NCBI GenBank assembly: GCA_021775835.1
Contig: JAJFHC010000182.1
Span: 1 to 43,632, forward strand
DNA from: Hyphomicrobiales bacterium
GTDB taxonomy: Bacteria; Pseudomonadota; Alphaproteobacteria; Rhizobiales; JAJFHC01
Length of the DNA stretch: 43,632 nt
Reading direction: 5' to 3'
The notes below the pieces were generated by a model, which was not told the origin of the DNA, searched no databases, and worked only from the letters and a program-made list of their open reading frames with translations. This document shows positions 42,329-43,632 of the stretch, piece after piece; the stretch's first letter is position 1, and each line of letters starts with the position of its first letter. Made by a program: the position numbers and the translations under genes.

Positions 42329-42751
42329 ATGGTTCCTCCGTTTCGAGTGACTGGGCTGCGCACTGCGTCTCCTTTTGCCTGGCCTCACGAGGCTTAAGGC
42401 CAATCTGAACGGCTACGTAGCCAAGTATTACAATGGGCGCTATTCGACCCGGCGGCGCAATGGACCGGCGCCCGGCCATCCGCTTGCAGGCCATAGTCCT
42501 GCACCGAAATATGCATCACACTAGGTTGGGCGTCACTGATTTCAGATTTAGGTCACAGTTTGCGACCCTCCCGGCTGGTCAAACTGACGGTGTTGGAACG
42601 TACAAGGCCCGAAGAGTCGGGTTACAAGCTGAAGACTCTACTTTTCATCTCTTTGTTTGCTGTGAAATACAGCGTGTCGTGGAGCATCGTTCCGTAGCAA
42701 GCCGTGTGTTTACTCATAAAAATTTTGCATCTAAATCAAACTGGTGGGTCC
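42329..42751. other. Intergenic region between ICMT-like gene and acr3
   Basis: No convincing gene is seen here. A 125-residue open frame on the plus strand overlaps the acr3 coding region and lacks recognisable features. The palindrome GGCTACGTAGCC at 42411-42422 is an operator candidate for the ICMT-like gene. Confidence 0.5.
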
Positions 42752-43632
42752 CTATGCAGTTGGAAAAAGGCCGCGCGTTCGGTTTGCGAAAGCAACAAGC
42801 GACAGCATGACGGGAACTTCGACCAGTACACCAACCACTGTCGTGAGTGCGGCACCGGAATTGAGGCCAAAGAGGCTAATGGCAACGGCCACGGCCAGCT
42901 CAAAGAAGTTTGAGGTTCCAATAAGGGCACACGGCGCTGCAACATTGAATGGCACCCGCCATAGGTAGGCAGCGCCATAGGCAACCGCGAAGATACCATA
43001 GGATTGTATCAGGAGTGGCACGGCAATCAGCGCAATGAGTACCGGGCGATCGAGGATTACGTGACCCTGGAAGCCGAAGAGCAGGACCACCGTGGCGAGA
43101 AGTGCGACTACCGAAAGCGGCTTAACCCGATTGCTGAACCGAACAATTGCAGCCTCGGCAGTTTCTCGACTTTTTGCATGGCCGGTCAGCCAGTTTCGAG
43201 TCATTGTACCGGCAATAAGTGGAAAAACCACATACAGCGCAACAGACAAAATCAGAGTCGGCCACGGGACATCAAAATCTGTGACGCCGAGCAGCAAGGC
43301 GACAATTGGCGCAAAGGCGAAGACCATGATGACATCATTCAGTGACACCTGGACGAGAGTGTAAGTCGCATCGCCGCGTGTGAGTTGCGACCAAACAAAT
43401 ACCATCGCAGTGCAAGGCGCGGCGCCAAGCAGAATGAGCCCGGCGATGTACTGTTGTGCATCGGCGGGAGCAATGATGCCGGCAAACAGGACCTCAAAGA
43501 ACAGCACGCCAAGGGCCGCCATGGTAAACGGCTTGATCAGCCAGTTAACGACAAGGGTGATGACCAGTCCCTTTGGGCGGTCACCGATATGACGAAGGCT
43601 GGTGAAATCCACATTCACCATCATGGGGTAGA
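42752..43632 (-). CDS. acr3: ACR3-family arsenite efflux permease (5' end beyond window)
   Basis: About 293 residues of an ACR3-type arsenite carrier, running off the right edge. The frame continues upstream of the ATG at 43624 with Tyr-Pro, giving the family motif YPMM, so the true start lies outside. Family features are [30 protein letters not shown] with the conserved Cys, and [15 protein letters not shown]. It exports As(III) using the proton gradient. No ars regulator or arsenate reductase is visible in the window. Confidence 0.93.
   Translation of the reverse strand, partial: YPMMVNVDFTSLRHIGDRPKGLVITLVVNWLIKPFTMAALGVLFFEVLFAGIIAPADAQQYIAGLILLGAAPCTAMVFVWSQLTRGDATYTLVQVSLNDVIMVFAFAPIVALLLGVTDFDVPWPTLILSVALYVVFPLIAGTMTRNWLTGHAKSRETAEAAIVRFSNRVKPLSVVALLATVVLLFGFQGHVILDRPVLIALIAVPLLIQSYGIFAVAYGAAYLWRVPFNVAAPCALIGTSNFFELAVAVAISLFGLNSGAALTTVVGVLVEVPVMLSLVAFANRTRGLFPTA

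Noticed and set aside
42433..42810. A 125-residue plus-strand open frame near the right end
   Set aside because: It overlaps the well-supported acr3 coding region and has no recognisable features or ribosome site.

Overview
The window looks like part of a moderately GC-rich alphaproteobacterial chromosome, probably from a marine or soil heterotroph. The grounds are the serine-cycle gene order, the TRAP and ABC uptake systems with dedicated catabolic genes, and close resemblance to families common in that class. This is inference from protein reading only; no search was possible. About 31 convincing protein genes were found. No rRNA, tRNA or CRISPR array was seen.

Layout. (1) 1-5030: a partial HAD hydrolase, divergent from sgaA-mclA-mtkA-mtkB, which links serine/glyoxylate to malate, malyl-CoA and acetyl-CoA; it ends at a strong bidirectional terminator. 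(2) 5054-6247: a YceI protein and a MarR regulator with a 16-bp palindrome. (3) 6326-15873: a catabolic island with a cytochrome P450, a MarR regulator, a NicX-like ring-opening dioxygenase, an alpha/beta hydrolase, an unusual acyl-CoA dehydrogenase-like flavoprotein, a CoA ligase and a complete TRAP transporter. Similar palindromes lie in the P450/MarR and TRAP promoter regions. (4) 16262-19982: a glycine-betaine-type ABC transporter whose permease has a long extra N-terminal domain. (5) 20223-24454: typA, a fatty acid desaturase, an XRE regulator and a MaoC hydratase. (6) 24484-28607: a TPR/beta-barrel outer-membrane protein (Slam/DUF560-like) directly upstream of a 923-residue FecR-domain protein that appears to end in a TbpB-like barrel; this is a candidate type XI (Slam) secretion pair. 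(7) 28808-39870, all on the minus strand: a polyamine/opine-type ABC transporter, a DUF1194 protein, a Rieske oxygenase, a D-2-hydroxyacid dehydrogenase, a creatinase and an FAD-linked dehydrogenase, interrupted by a 269-bp MITE-like element with near-perfect terminal inverted repeats. (8) 40310-43632: a secreted protein that reads as PLAT plus LCCL, an unusual eukaryote-like architecture, then an isoprenylcysteine-methyltransferase-like membrane protein and a partial ACR3 arsenite exporter.

The candidates most likely to be new are the FecR/TbpB-barrel plus Slam-like pair, the PLAT-LCCL secreted protein, the structured MITE, and the NicX-to-CoA-ligase catabolic operon with its putative shared operator.
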